Positions 54,361-64,000 of a stretch of 64,000 bases of DNA are shown piece after piece. Numbering within the stretch: position 1 is the stretch's first letter; every line of letters begins with the position of its first letter. Source of the stretch: Heracleum sosnowskyi (lineage: Eukaryota; Streptophyta; Magnoliopsida; Apiales; Apiaceae); the NCBI GenBank assembly GCA_030848705.1, contig CM061236.1, positions 60,097,481-60,161,480 of the forward strand. The letters are read 5' to 3'. A model generated the notes under the pieces. That model saw only the letters and a list, made by a program, of their open reading frames with translations. It was not told the DNA's origin and searched no databases. Both the position numbers and the translations under genes were made by a program.

Positions 54361-55498
54361 TGTAAAGCATAATGTAACATAAGATGTAAAAGAGATAACT
54401 ACAACTCAACCAAGGACAAGACAGACAATAATATTAACAGAAGCACAGGAATCCAGAATCAATGAAGATAAGGTAAACTCAAAAAATCAAAATACGTTAT
54501 GTATTCTTGAAGTCCGTAAACAGGTCACGGAAAGAAGTTCATGAAAATGTTCAAGCCTCAGTGACAACAAAAGAAACAAGACTTTCAAGACGACAGAAGT
54601 ATGTGAATGATTTAGAGTCAGTACCACAGGATTCCAGTGATGAAGCAACCAGGACGACAAAGGACTTATCAGCAGCATTGAATTGCAGACATAAAAGAAG
54701 AATTGATCAAGTGTTATTCATCTGTGAACCAGACCAGTTGCACTAGGTGACGGCACTGAAAAGATCAAATTGTTTTATCATCTCGGAAGAAATTGAAACA
54801 GTCTAAAACTTAAACACCCTGAAACTTTTCTGGAGACTAACAAAAGAAAAGGTTCGATGGTTTTTCTAAATAGAAAACCATTGAATATATGTAATCATGG
54901 AATGAAATGATTACTTTATTATTTGATAGTTTTCTAGTTTAGTAAACCATCGAATGGAAAGCATAAAGTAAGTATTCTATTTGATAGTTTTTATTTAAAA
55001 ACTATCGAATTGAATAATTACTTTATTCATTCGATAGTTTTCATTTGGAAAAGTGGGTGAAAAGTTTGTTTGTCTGACAGGTTGATGAGAATTGGACGGC
55101 CAAGATTGTTTTAACAATTAAGGTTTGATAGTTTTCAAAAACAGAAGTCTACAATTAACAGAGAGAAGAGTGTGTCTTCTTCAGTCGAGGTTAGTTCATA
55201 GTAGCAACTACTGAGAGAGAGTTTTGAGCCGGAGAAGATCATAGAAATTTATAGTGCTCAGAATTCTTTCATTGTATTGATTATGAATAACCTAGAACTC
55301 ATTGAAGCTAATCTACGGATCAGAAATTGTAGCACCCCTCGAGGTTTATATTTATAAAAAGATATATTCCCCGACTTTTGGTTTGGTTTGGTGTGTTTGA
55401 TTTCGTTATAGAACTGAATGAATTATCCGCGAACGAAATTGAATTATTTGTGAGTATCGTATTCAACCCCCCCTTCTACGAGACTTCGGGACCTAACA
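54361..55498 (+). repeat. Copia 1 3' LTR
   Basis: 1,138 bp, preceded by the polypurine tract and followed by AACTT (55499-55503). The motif hairpins are at 54853-54883, 54921-54955, 54980-55010, 55030 and 55123. Confidence 0.92.
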
Positions 55499-58209
55499 AA
55501 CTTCTTCCCAATACACTGGAGATCGACACTTTCGTCCATACAAAGCTTCGTAAGGTGACATTCCGATGCTCGCGTGAAAACTATTATTATATGAAAATTC
55601 CACCAAGGGTAGATGATCGTCCCAACTGCCTTCAAAGTCAAGTGCACATGTCCTAAGCATATCTTCAATAGTCTGAATCGTTCTTTCGCTTTGACCGTCC
55701 GTCTGCGGGTGATAAGTCGTACTCATTCTTAACTCGGTGCCCAAACACTCTTGAAAACTCCTCCAAAATCTTGAATTGAATCGAGGGTCTCGATCAGACA
55801 CTATTGATACTGGAACTCCATGCCATACTACGATTTCCTTTATGTAAATATGAACTAACTTATCTAGCGAGAATCTCTCGTTAATCGGAAGAAAATGCGT
55901 ATATTTCGTCAATCGATCCATAATAACCCAGATGGCATCATGGTTAGCCTTCATTCTAGGTAATCCTACCACAAAGTCCATCGCAATGTGTTCCCACTTC
56001 CATTCAGGAATTTCCAATGGTTGAAGTAATCCACTTGGTCTCTGATGTTCCGCCTTGACTCTTTGACACGTAAAGCATTTACTTACCCATTCCGCAATCT
56101 CTCTCTTCATATCTGGCCACCAAAAGTTCGTCTTAAGATCTCGATACATCTTCATACTCCCTAGATGAATTGAATACTTCGAGTTATGCGCTTCGTGCAA
56201 AATTTCATTTTTCAGCTCCGCTACATTAGGTACCCATATCCGAGAAGCAAATCTAAAGATCCCTTTGTCGTCCGGTTGGCTACATATTTCCTCACCTATC
56301 ATCTTACTCACATCATCATTCATAACTTGCTCTTGGCACTTCCGTATCTTCTCCAACAATTCAGGTTGAAACGTCATGGCATAAATCATTTCTGTCGCAT
56401 CCTTCGGAATACTTACTTCGATCTCTAACTTTTCAAATTCCTTGTATAACTCTTTGGTCATCGTCAGTGTATTTAATCTCTCTTTTCTGCTCAGTGCATC
56501 TGCTACCACATTTGCCTTACCGGGATGATAGTTGATAGAAACGTCGTAGTCCTTGATTAGTTCTAACCATCTTCGTTGCCTCATGTTCAGCTCTTTCTGA
56601 GTAAAGATATACTTCAAACTCTTATGATCGGTGTAAATTTCACATCTCTCTCCATACAAGTAGTGTCTCCATATCTTCAAAGCAAACACAATCGCTGCTA
56701 ACTCCAAATCATGTGTAGGATACTTCTGTTCGTGGGGCCTCAACTGTCTTGACGCATAAGCAATAACTTTGTCATGTTGCATAAGTACGCAACCCAATCC
56801 TTTGTACGACGCATCACTATTGATTACGAATTGACCTTTATCGTCTAGTAACATCAATACCGGTGTCGTAGTTAGTCTCTTCTTTAGCTCTTGGAAGCTT
56901 TCTTTGCATTTATCGTTCCATATGAATCGCTCGCTTTTCCTTGTCAGCTTGGTCATTGGAGTAGCTATCTTCACAAAATCTTGCACAAATCTCCGGTAGT
57001 ATCCGGCTAATCCCAAGAAACTTCTGACTTCAGTCGGTGTCCTTGGTCTCTCCCAATATTTCACCGCCTCTATCTTTGCTGGATCCACTTTGATGCCTTC
57101 GCTGCTCACCACGTGTCCTAAGAAATGAACTTCTCTTAACCAGAATTCACACTTGGAAAACTTCGCATATAGTCTTTCTTGTCTCAACGTTTCCAACACA
57201 ATCCGCAAATGGTCTGCATGCTCTTCCTCTGTCTTTGAGTATATCAAGATGTCGTCGATGAATACCACTACAAACTTGTCCAAATATCTCTTGAAAATCC
57301 TGTTCATTAAGTCCATAAAAGCTGCGGGTGCATTTGTTAGTCCAAACGCCATTACTAAGAATTCATAGTGCCCATACCTTGTTCGAAAGGCTGTCTTCGG
57401 TATGTCGTCTGGTTTAATCTTCAGTTGGTGATATCCTGATCGTAGGTCAATCTTTGAAAAATGTACCGCTCCTTTCAGCTGGTCAAATAGATCATCTATT
57501 CGAGGTAACGGATACTTGTTCTTAATAGTCATCTTGTTCAATTCCCGATAGTCTATACACAATCTCATGCTTCCATCCTTTTTCTTGACAAACAATATTG
57601 GTGCTCCCCACGGCGAAACGCTGGGTCTAATAATTCCTTTTTCTAGCAAATCTTGCAGTTGAGTAGCCAATTCCTTCATCTCCACTGGTGCCATTCTGTA
57701 TGGGGCCTTAGATACTGGCTCCGCTCCTGGTGCTAAATCTATCGCAAATTTAATCTCTCTATCTGGAGGTAAACCTGGTAATTCTTCCGGAAAAATATCT
57801 GGAAACTTATTTACAACTGGAATATCTTCTAACTTAGAAACTTCCTTTTCTATATCTATCACATAAGCTAAATACGCCTCACAACCTTGCTTTAATAATC
57901 TCTTAGCCTGAATCATCGTCAGGAACCTCTTTCTTTGCCTCTCTCCTCTAAATATTATTTCTTTCTTTTCTAGGGTAATCAAAGTAACCCTCTTATTCTT
58001 ACAGTCAATACTCGCATCACACTTAGTCAACCAATCCATCCCTAATATCACATCAAATTCACCTAACTTAAAAGGTAACAAGTCAACATAAAAACGATTT
58101 CCCAAAATCTCTATCTCACAACGAGGATAATATGAACTGACCGCTATACGATCCTGATTAGCTATCTCTATATTCAACACTCTGTTAATCCCAAATGACC
58201 TAACAGAAT
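55499..58209 (-). CDS. Gypsy pol 5' part: protease, RT, RNase H, integrase
   Basis: Open throughout, about 900 codons of Gypsy origin. It begins inside protease (NSVRSFGINRVL, then GMDWLTKCDASIDC); the protease active site lies upstream, beyond the Copia 2 insertion. RT has LCIDYRELNK, MAFGLTNAPAAF and catalytic FIDDILIYS. RNase H has VINSDAS, HDLELAAIVFALK and TDHKSL. Integrase has the HHCC finger (CFTCQRVKAEH) and the triad in MDFVVGLPR, VSDRDPRF and DGQSERTIQT. It stops where the Copia 1 LTR interrupts RSPVYWEEV. Catalytic residues look intact, so the element was probably competent before the Copia insertions. Confidence 0.93.
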
Positions 58210-59227
58210 TGTAGAGGGGGGGGGGGGGGGGGTTGAATACAATTCTTGATATTTTCTTAAACTTAAAACACTTATAAATAAAACTGAACTGAATAAATAA
58301 AAACACAAGATATAAATAATTCAGTTGGATTGTTTGATGATCCAACTGAAGTGTTTTTATTGCGGAAACAATCTGTGATACAAAAGTACACAGTTGCTCA
58401 GTTACAAGGTTGTAGAGAAGAATGCTCTCAAAGATAGCTAATACAAACTATTTGTTTTTCTTCTCTTACCCTTATTTTAACTGCTACACTTGGTTATATA
58501 TTCCCAAGTTTACAAAGCTATTTTTGGCTACACTAAAGTACACTAAAGGTAACCGCCAATAGTTTGCTTTTCATCCCTTTGTCCAGTGGTCCTTGGAGAT
58601 CCTTGCTTTTGTCTTCATGCTTATTATGATCACTCACAAGAGCCCAATTGGAAACTGGGATGTTTCCTTATTCCCCATGTCCATTTTAATGGTTTCCAAT
58701 GCAAAGTACACTTCCACATCACCTTTAGATATGTTCAGTAAACTGTCACTATCACTTTGTCAACTAATCAGAAAAGCAATAATGATTCGTTGATAGCAGG
58801 GAGATGTGTTTCGTTGATAGCTTTATTCTTCATTTCGTTGATGAGTAAACTTCATTTCGTTGATGAGTAAACTTCATTCCGTTGATGGTGTATCCTTGTT
58901 CCGTTGATAGAGTAATCTTCATACCGTTGACATGTCTTCACTTAGGCAAAATTACAAGGCATGATATACTTACAATTAACCAACCTATTTTGCCTATCTA
59001 GTACTTAGTCAACATGACTTAGGAAACCTATCTAATACATACATCAAATGCATATCAAACTGTGAAGTATTGTACAGTGCAATTGCTACAACACTCATTC
59101 CGTTGATGAGCTTCCTGTCAACGAAACACTGCAAAGCATGCCATTCCGTTGACAGTTACAAAATGACTTAATACAAAATCTACTAAGTGTTTTTATAATT
59201 ATCATCAAGAACAACATATTCCTAACA
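58210..59227 (-). repeat. Copia 2 3' LTR
   Basis: 1,018 bp; on the minus strand TGTTAGGAATATG to CTCTACA. It contains a 17-base G run (58216-58232) close to the end, where the Copia 1 LTR has only C6-C7 on its sense strand. Ten or more CGTTGA/TCAACG motifs lie at 58785-58930 and 59096-59155. Confidence 0.88.
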
Positions 59228-59420
59228 ATCTCCCCCAATTTATGACTGATAGAATAACAGCCATAAATCAAGAGCCTTGATGATAACAAAAACACTCAGT
59301 TAAATTACACATGATAAAAGTAGAAATTGCATTGAGCTTCATTGAATTTAATTAAAATACAAAGTAGAAAATCTTACAAAACAAGTGCACAGAGTTGCTC
59401 CTCTAGACTGAGCAGATTTT

Positions 59421-59633
59421 TCATCTTTGCCTCTGTGGTCTTGTTTTCTTCCCTTTTCTTGCATTGTTCTCCTCAATCTGAGCTTGAAGTCTTCTGTAGA
59501 AAATCTTCTCTTCTTCATCTTGATTCCCCAACTTGGATTGCATTAATCTTAGAGTTTCATTGGATGCCTTCTCCAGTTGGTCTTCTATTCTGAAGAATCT
59601 TCTACAGTTGTCCTTGTCTCTGAATTCCATCAT
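59421..59633 (-). CDS. Small charged ORF overlapping the end of the Copia 2 extra ORF
   Basis: 70 codons, rich in Lys, Arg, Glu and Gln (EDQLEKASNETLRLMQSKLG), probably a coiled coil. Its ATG overlaps the TGA of the 630-codon ORF (ATGA at 59630-59633). It may be the original C-terminus of that ORF separated by a frameshift, or a short downstream cistron. Confidence 0.5.
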   Translation of the reverse strand: MMEFRDKDNCRRFFRIEDQLEKASNETLRLMQSKLGNQDEEEKIFYRRLQAQIEENNARKGKKTRPQRQR

Positions 59634-61522
59634 CCAAAAAGGCTGGAAGAAATAGCCAGCCTCTCACTCTCATTCTCTCCTTTTGCCTGGCTGCAAGCCA
59701 GCCTCTCAGTTTCACTCCCTCTCAATCCTAAAAGTGTCTCAACTACCACCAGGTCATCTACACTAGTTGTGGAAACAACTAGATTTTCAATAAGGGGTGT
59801 AGAATGACCTATCAACGGAATGGTAGTTTGAACTGTCAACGGTATGGATACCGTTGATGGAGAAACACTTGTCAACGAAATAGACTGTTCCGTTGATGTA
59901 GTCAAGAAAGCGCTTTGAGAATGAGAAATTACAGTAGAGTCTGTGGTGATTGATTTGAGAGATTGGTCCACAGATCCCCTTGCAATTTCAGAAAAAATTG
60001 GTTGATGGCCCAACAAATCACTTAACAAGTGATGGCCACCAGCTTCAGAGTGGGGCTTCTCCAAGATTAGAGTTGGAGAATCAGGAATAGATGTATGGAT
60101 CATGTCCACATCTAGAGATAAAGTTGGTGAATTTGAAGGAGATAGTTCAGGGTTGATGTTTAGAGAATGGGACTGTAACCCCAGAGTGATAATAGGGGTT
60201 ACATCAAACTGAATTTGAGAAACTGGAAGTGTTGCTTCCAGTGTGTGTGCACCCTGTGAAACCTTGGACTTTTGCTTCACTCTCCTTTGGTATTGGGAAA
60301 ATGTAGACTGTGGGCTTGAAGTGTCCCTTACCCTTTTGGACTGTGCTCTAGGTTGAGAGCTTTTTTCAATAATCACATCCTTTTGGGAGGATGCAATTAG
60401 ACTTGTGCTTAAATCCATTTTACTCATTGTGCCTTGTTGGGAAGACACAATGGGGCTAGGCTGGGAAACACTTACCTCACCTTCCTTATTCTTGGGGTTT
60501 CTTTGACTTTCACCCCTTCCCTCACCTCTCACAACTCCAGACTCACTCCCCTTAGGTTGTGTGATAGTTTTTACAACAGGTGCCTTTTGAGAAGCACCTG
60601 AGGTTGGCTTGGAGGATTTCTTAGATTTTGGTTTTGTTGCTGGGGCAGGAGCCTGTTGGGTCACAGCTACAGACTCCATAGCAACTGGGTTGGATGAGAC
60701 AATAGAAGTAACAGCTATACTAACAGGGATAGCAGTAGTTACCTCAATGATTGGCAGATACACCACTGGAACATCACCATTGTGGTTCAGCCTCAGTATG
60801 TCTGTCAATACTCTCTTCTCTTGCACAAAGCACTCAAACCTAGCAGTAGGGTTAGAGATAACTAATGGTGCTGGACTAACATGATTAGCCAGCATCATCA
60901 GAAACCTTGCATAATAGATATTTTTCTTCCTATTTGCCTTATCACCCAACTTAGCACCAATTTTATACATAAGTTGGGTGCTAAAGTAGTAATATCTATC
61001 ATTTAGAAGCATGGTTAGGAGAATTAACATAGAGTTAGTTAATGCATCAAAATTACTAATCTTTCCAGAAAAGACCTTAATGAATGCATCAGCTAAATAA
61101 CTGTATTCCCTAACCAAACCTCTCCTAATTATCTTACCCAAGTTATCAGTAGGCAAAGAGTAGTTTATAGAATTTAGCATGGTAGTTATTTCAGTGTTAG
61201 TAGGCAAAGCATCACAGTTATTATCAGGAATTTGCAAACATGCTTGCAAAACATCAGAATTAACTATATACTCATTACCTTGAAGAGTGAATTGCAGTGT
61301 GCAGTTTGTTCCACTATACTCACATGAGGTCCAAATCTCCTCGATTATTTCATTGTAGAGTGGTGTAGAGTGAAACATCGCATAGCCCAACTTACAGTTC
61401 CTCATGAAGTCCATCATCTTGAAAAAGATGTTGTTCGGACTCTCCTTAACAACAAATGGAATAGAATTGTTCTTCTCATAGATGAACCCACCAGCAGACA
61501 TAAGCTTGACTATGGGTGCCAT
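59630..61522 (-). CDS. Copia 2 extra ORF (630 codons), SIRE-type ORF after pol
   Basis: ATG at 61522 (MAPIVKLMSAGGFIYEKNNS), 536 bases past the pol stop. The N-terminal third is a compact, probably folded domain with hydrophobic blocks (FFKMMDFMRNCKLGYAMF, LTNSMLILLTMLLNDRYYYF). The remainder is Ser/Thr/Pro-rich with basic patches (TKPKSKKSSKPTSG, QRRVKQKSK). Extra ORFs at this position are known in SIRE/Maximus elements and sometimes called envelope-like, but I see no clear signal peptide or terminal membrane anchor, so envelope function is not supported. The 59805-59905 portion encodes several of the element's CGTTGA motifs. Confidence 0.75.
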   Translation of the reverse strand: MAPIVKLMSAGGFIYEKNNSIPFVVKESPNNIFFKMMDFMRNCKLGYAMFHSTPLYNEIIEEIWTSCEYSGTNCTLQFTLQGNEYIVNSDVLQACLQIPDNNCDALPTNTEITTMLNSINYSLPTDNLGKIIRRGLVREYSYLADAFIKVFSGKISNFDALTNSMLILLTMLLNDRYYYFSTQLMYKIGAKLGDKANRKKNIYYARFLMMLANHVSPAPLVISNPTARFECFVQEKRVLTDILRLNHNGDVPVVYLPIIEVTTAIPVSIAVTSIVSSNPVAMESVAVTQQAPAPATKPKSKKSSKPTSGASQKAPVVKTITQPKGSESGVVRGEGRGESQRNPKNKEGEVSVSQPSPIVSSQQGTMSKMDLSTSLIASSQKDVIIEKSSQPRAQSKRVRDTSSPQSTFSQYQRRVKQKSKVSQGAHTLEATLPVSQIQFDVTPIITLGLQSHSLNINPELSPSNSPTLSLDVDMIHTSIPDSPTLILEKPHSEAGGHHLLSDLLGHQPIFSEIARGSVDQSLKSITTDSTVISHSQSAFLTTSTEQSISLTSVSPSTVSIPLTVQTTIPLIGHSTPLIENLVVSTTSVDDLVVVETLLGLRGSETERLACSQAKGENESERLAISSSLFG

Positions 61523-62057
61523 TGTTGAGTGAGGAAAAGCTTCGAGCTATATTGCTTGTTAGAGAGAAGAAGATAGAAAAACTTTTGGAATTTTTGAGAA
61601 CAGGTAGAAATGAAATAAAGAAATTAAAATTTCTTAAATACTCCCCCAAAAATTCTCAGAAATTAAGTCCAATAATTAATCTAAATTACCTGATTGGCTT
61701 AAAAAAGTAACCGTTAGAATTAAATATTACCACGATTTATACTTACAGGGGTGTATGTATAGATCGTGATAAAGAACGTGCAATTTCAACGGTTCAGATT
61801 ATAAAGCGCTACATCAACGAATCAGAATTGGGCATTTTAGGTCCCTTCTATTGTTGATAAAGCTGCGTTTCGTTGATATAAAAGAGCTATCAACGAAACA
61901 CCCAGAAAAATGCTAAGACTATCAACGAAATGGTGCGTTTCGTTGACATAGTAATTTTGACTTAGACAAAATTTCACCTTTTCCTGAGAAGATCAATTCA
62001 CAGAAAAATTATAGCAAATTCCTGGCTGCATTTTAACTTGCAAAAATCTCAAAATAA
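61523..62057 (-). repeat. Copia 2 inter-ORF spacer with CGTTGA hairpins
   Basis: Non-coding. Two strong hairpins: GTTTCGTTGATA / TATCAACGAAAC at 61866-61900, and CTATCAACGAAA / TTTCGTTGACATAG at 61918-61951. Confidence 0.75.
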
Positions 62058-62708
62058 TTAAGAGAAATTTAGCATACCTAGCTCACTTACTAATCTTGAG
62101 AATGTGGATTCATCAAGTGGCTTGGTAAAGATGTCTGCAAGTTGTTGTTCACTTGGAACAAAATGTAACTCCACAGTACCATTCATAACATGTTCTCTAA
62201 TAAAGTGGTACTTGATGTCAATGTGCTTGGTCCTTGAATGCTGTACTGGATTCTCAGTAATGGCAATGGCACTAGTGTTGTCACAGAAAATAGGAATTTT
62301 CTCAACTCTTATTCCATAATCAAGTAGTTGATTTTTCATCCATAAAATCTGTGCACAACAACTTCCAGCTGCAATATACTCAGCCTCAGCTGTGGAGGTA
62401 GAAACTGAGTTTTGTTTCTTGCTGAACCATGAGACAAGCTTGTTTCCTAAGAATTGACAAGTGTCTGTTGTGCTTTTCCTGTCAATTTTACATCCTGCAA
62501 AATCTGCATCTGAATAACCAATTAGTTCAAAGCCAGATTCTCTAGGATACCAAATGCCAAGGTTTGGTGTTCCTTTGAGATATCTGAAAATTCTTTTAAT
62601 AGCAACTAAATGGGATTCCCTAGGATCAACCTGAAATCTAGCACATAGACATGTAGCAAACATAATATCAGGTCTACTAGCTGTTAAATATAAAAGTGAG
62701 CCTACCAT
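62058..62708 (-). pseudogene. Copia 2 pol: RT C-terminus and RNase H
   Basis: Starts MVGSLLYLTASRPDIMFATC and ends LGMLNFS. RNase H motifs YSDADFAGC, STAEAEYIA, FCDNTSAIAI, RTKHIDIKYHFIRE and ADIFTKPLD are all present. It is out of frame with the upstream RT because of an indel (2 bases missing, or 1 extra) at about 62709, just before MVGSLLY. Confidence 0.88.
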
Positions 62709-63948
62709 CTCTGTAACCTGAAATGTCCACAGATTTTTCCTTAGTATTCAATTCAAGTTTGGTGGTAGTAGGCATGGGAGTTTTGGCAGGAGAGCATTCC
62801 ATTAAATTAAACTTCTTTAATAAATCATGAATGTATTTTGTTTGACTAATGAAAATGCCTTCATTAACTTGCTTCACTTGAAGACCAAGAAAGTAAGTTA
62901 ATTCTCCCATCATGCTCATTTCATATTTACTTTGCATAAGCTTGGCAAACTTTTGACAAAGTTTCACATCTATAGACCCAAAGATTATGTCATCTACATA
63001 AATTTGAACAAGTATAGTAGAACCATTCACAACCCTGTGAAAAAGAGTTTTATCTACAGTACCTCTAGTGAAGTGATTCTCAAGAAGGAACTGTGAAAGT
63101 GTGTCATACCAGGCTCTAGGTGCTTGTTTCAAACCATAGAGTGCTTTGAGGAGGAAGTATACATATTCTGGAAAATCATCATCTTCAAAACCAGGAGGTT
63201 GACTTACATACACCTCCTCTTCCAATTCCCCATTCAGAAAAGCACTCTTCACATCCATTTGATAGACTTTGAAATTGGCATGGGCTGCATAGGCTAGGAA
63301 AATCCTTATTGCTTCTAGTCTTGCAACAGGAGCAAAGGTTTCATCAAAATCAATTCCTTCTTCCTGTGAATAGCCTTTTGCAACCAATCTAGCTTTGTTC
63401 CTTGTGACTATGCCATTTTCATCCATCTTGTTTCTGAACACCCATTTTGTGCCTATGACACTCCTGTCCTTAGGCTTGGGCACCAGCTTCCAAACATTGT
63501 TCCTTTCAAATTGGTTTAGCTCTTCTTGCATAGCCAAGACCCAATCTGGATCTAGAAGTGCATCCTCAACTTTCTTTGGCTCATCTTGAGACAGAAAGAT
63601 GCTATATAGACATTCTTCTTGAGTTGCTCTTCTAGTTTGGACTTTTGAAGACACATCACCTATAATAAGTTCAAAGGGATGATCTTTAGTCCATTTCCTT
63701 GAGGGAGGTAGATTTGCTCTTGAAGAGGTAGCTTCATGATCATGATTGCCTTGATTAGATATTTGTCCTTGAGAAACTCCCCCTGAGTTTGTTGTCCCTA
63801 AATGATCACTCCTGGAAGCATTTCTGTGACTATCAACGGAATGTCCATTTTGACTGTCAACGAAACGCTCATTCTGACTGTCAACGAAACGCTCATTCTG
63901 ACTGTCAACGGAATGTCCATTTGGTCTACTAGCAGCTATTCTTTTCAA
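62677..63948 (-). pseudogene. Copia 2 pol: linker and reverse transcriptase
   Basis: Contains a low-complexity linker with tandem peptide repeats (NERFVDSQ/NGHSVDSQ, 63830-63915), then RT: DPDWVLAMQEELNQFERN, KWVFRNKMDENG, ARLVAKGYSQ, FAPVARLEAIR, MDVKSAFLNGELEEEVYV, LKALYGLKQAPRAWY and catalytic YVDDIIFGS (about 62985-63010). The frame drifts after DISGYR at about 62709. The true frame probably extends upstream beyond 64000 into integrase. Confidence 0.9.
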
Positions 63949-64000
63949 TCTTAATGCAGCAATTTCATCTTCACTGCTGCTTTCATCTGTGCTAGATACA

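Larger units (their letters stand above)
44541..55498 (+). mobile_element. SIRE-like Ty1/Copia element (Copia 1), plus strand
   Basis: Truncated 5' LTR 44541-45388, primer site 45391-45402, internal region 45403-54346, polypurine tract 54347-54360 (AATAGGGGGAGAT), 3' LTR 54361-55498, then AACTT and Gypsy sequence. Pol is heavily decayed. A long extra-ORF region after pol is characteristic of the SIRE/Maximus lineage. Inserted in the Gypsy integrase gene. Confidence 0.85.
38420..58209 (-). mobile_element. Tekay-like Ty3/Gypsy chromovirus, minus strand, split by two Copia insertions
   Basis: 3' LTR 38420-41685, polypurine tract 41686-41700, pol C-terminus 41725-42287, then a Copia insertion complex, then the rest of pol 55499-58209. 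A second Copia lies in its protease region, and gag with the 5' LTR is beyond the window. Pieces rejoin in frame across the first insertion once one 5-bp AACTT duplication is removed. The pol order (protease, RT, RNase H, integrase, chromodomain-like tail) identifies a chromovirus of Tekay type. Confidence 0.88.
58210..64000 (-). mobile_element. SIRE-like Ty1/Copia element (Copia 2), minus strand, runs off window
   Basis: 3' LTR 58210-59227, polypurine tract TTGGGGGAGAT (59228-59238), extra ORF 59421-61522, RNase H and RT 62058-63948. The left insertion border is AGAAT (58205-58209) in the Gypsy protease gene. Gag, protease, integrase and the 5' LTR lie past 64000. Clearly better preserved than Copia 1. 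Confidence 0.9.

Noticed and set aside
59630..61522. Viral envelope gene
   Set aside because: The position after pol fits the SIRE extra ORF, but no signal peptide, cleavage site or terminal membrane anchor is evident, so an envelope role is not claimed.
63830..63915. CRISPR-like short repeat array
   Set aside because: Units are contiguous with no unique spacers, are in frame inside Copia pol, and the DNA is a plant nuclear genome.

Overview
This is nuclear DNA of a flowering plant, probably a eudicot with a large, transposon-rich genome. It carries one host gene and a thick bed of nested transposable elements. The evidence is a canonical ten-exon plant-type PEP carboxylase gene with GT-AG introns, plus Ty3/Gypsy lineages (Tat-like, Tekay-like chromoviruses), SIRE-like Ty1/Copia elements, Helitron-like ends, a pogo/Emigrant-like MITE and a long inverted-repeat element. 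I cannot name the species.

Region 1 (1-24.8 kb): a complete PEP carboxylase gene on the minus strand (ATG at 24543, stop at 666). Ten exons join in phase into a 965-codon reading frame. Exon 1 is separated from exon 2 by an 18,048-bp intron. That intron holds about 8.5 kb of AT-rich, Helitron-like repeat arranged as two diverged tandem units. An 8,645-bp Tat-type LTR retrotransposon with base-for-base identical LTRs is inserted in the second unit. The splice sites and coding sequence remain intact, and Ala774 and Arg884 mark a C3-type (non-C4) enzyme. A pogo-like MITE lies just upstream of the putative promoter.

Region 2 (25-38.4 kb): a long inverted-repeat (MULE-like) element, then a decayed Tekay-like Gypsy element on the plus strand. 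Its 5' LTR is unusually long (4,875 bp), its internal region is eroded, and its 3' LTR is cut off near 36.96 kb. An unassigned 1.45-kb stretch follows that contains small inverted motifs.

Region 3 (38.4-64 kb): a Tekay-like Gypsy element on the minus strand (3' LTR 38420-41685) whose pol gene is split by two SIRE-like Copia insertions. The first Copia (plus strand, 3' LTR 54361-55498) sits in the integrase region. It is accompanied by an exact 2,253-bp duplicate of its 3' LTR plus adjacent Gypsy sequence, 12,073 bp upstream. The second Copia (minus strand, 3' LTR 58210-59227) is inserted in the protease region and runs off the window end; it keeps a 630-codon extra ORF and a frameshifted RT/RNase H.

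The most unusual signal is that each SIRE-like element, and possibly the fragment near 38 kb, carries its own recurring short motif. The motif occurs in both orientations as hairpins, in the LTR and untranslated regions and, in one element, within coding linkers as well. The motif sequence differs between elements but the arrangement is analogous.
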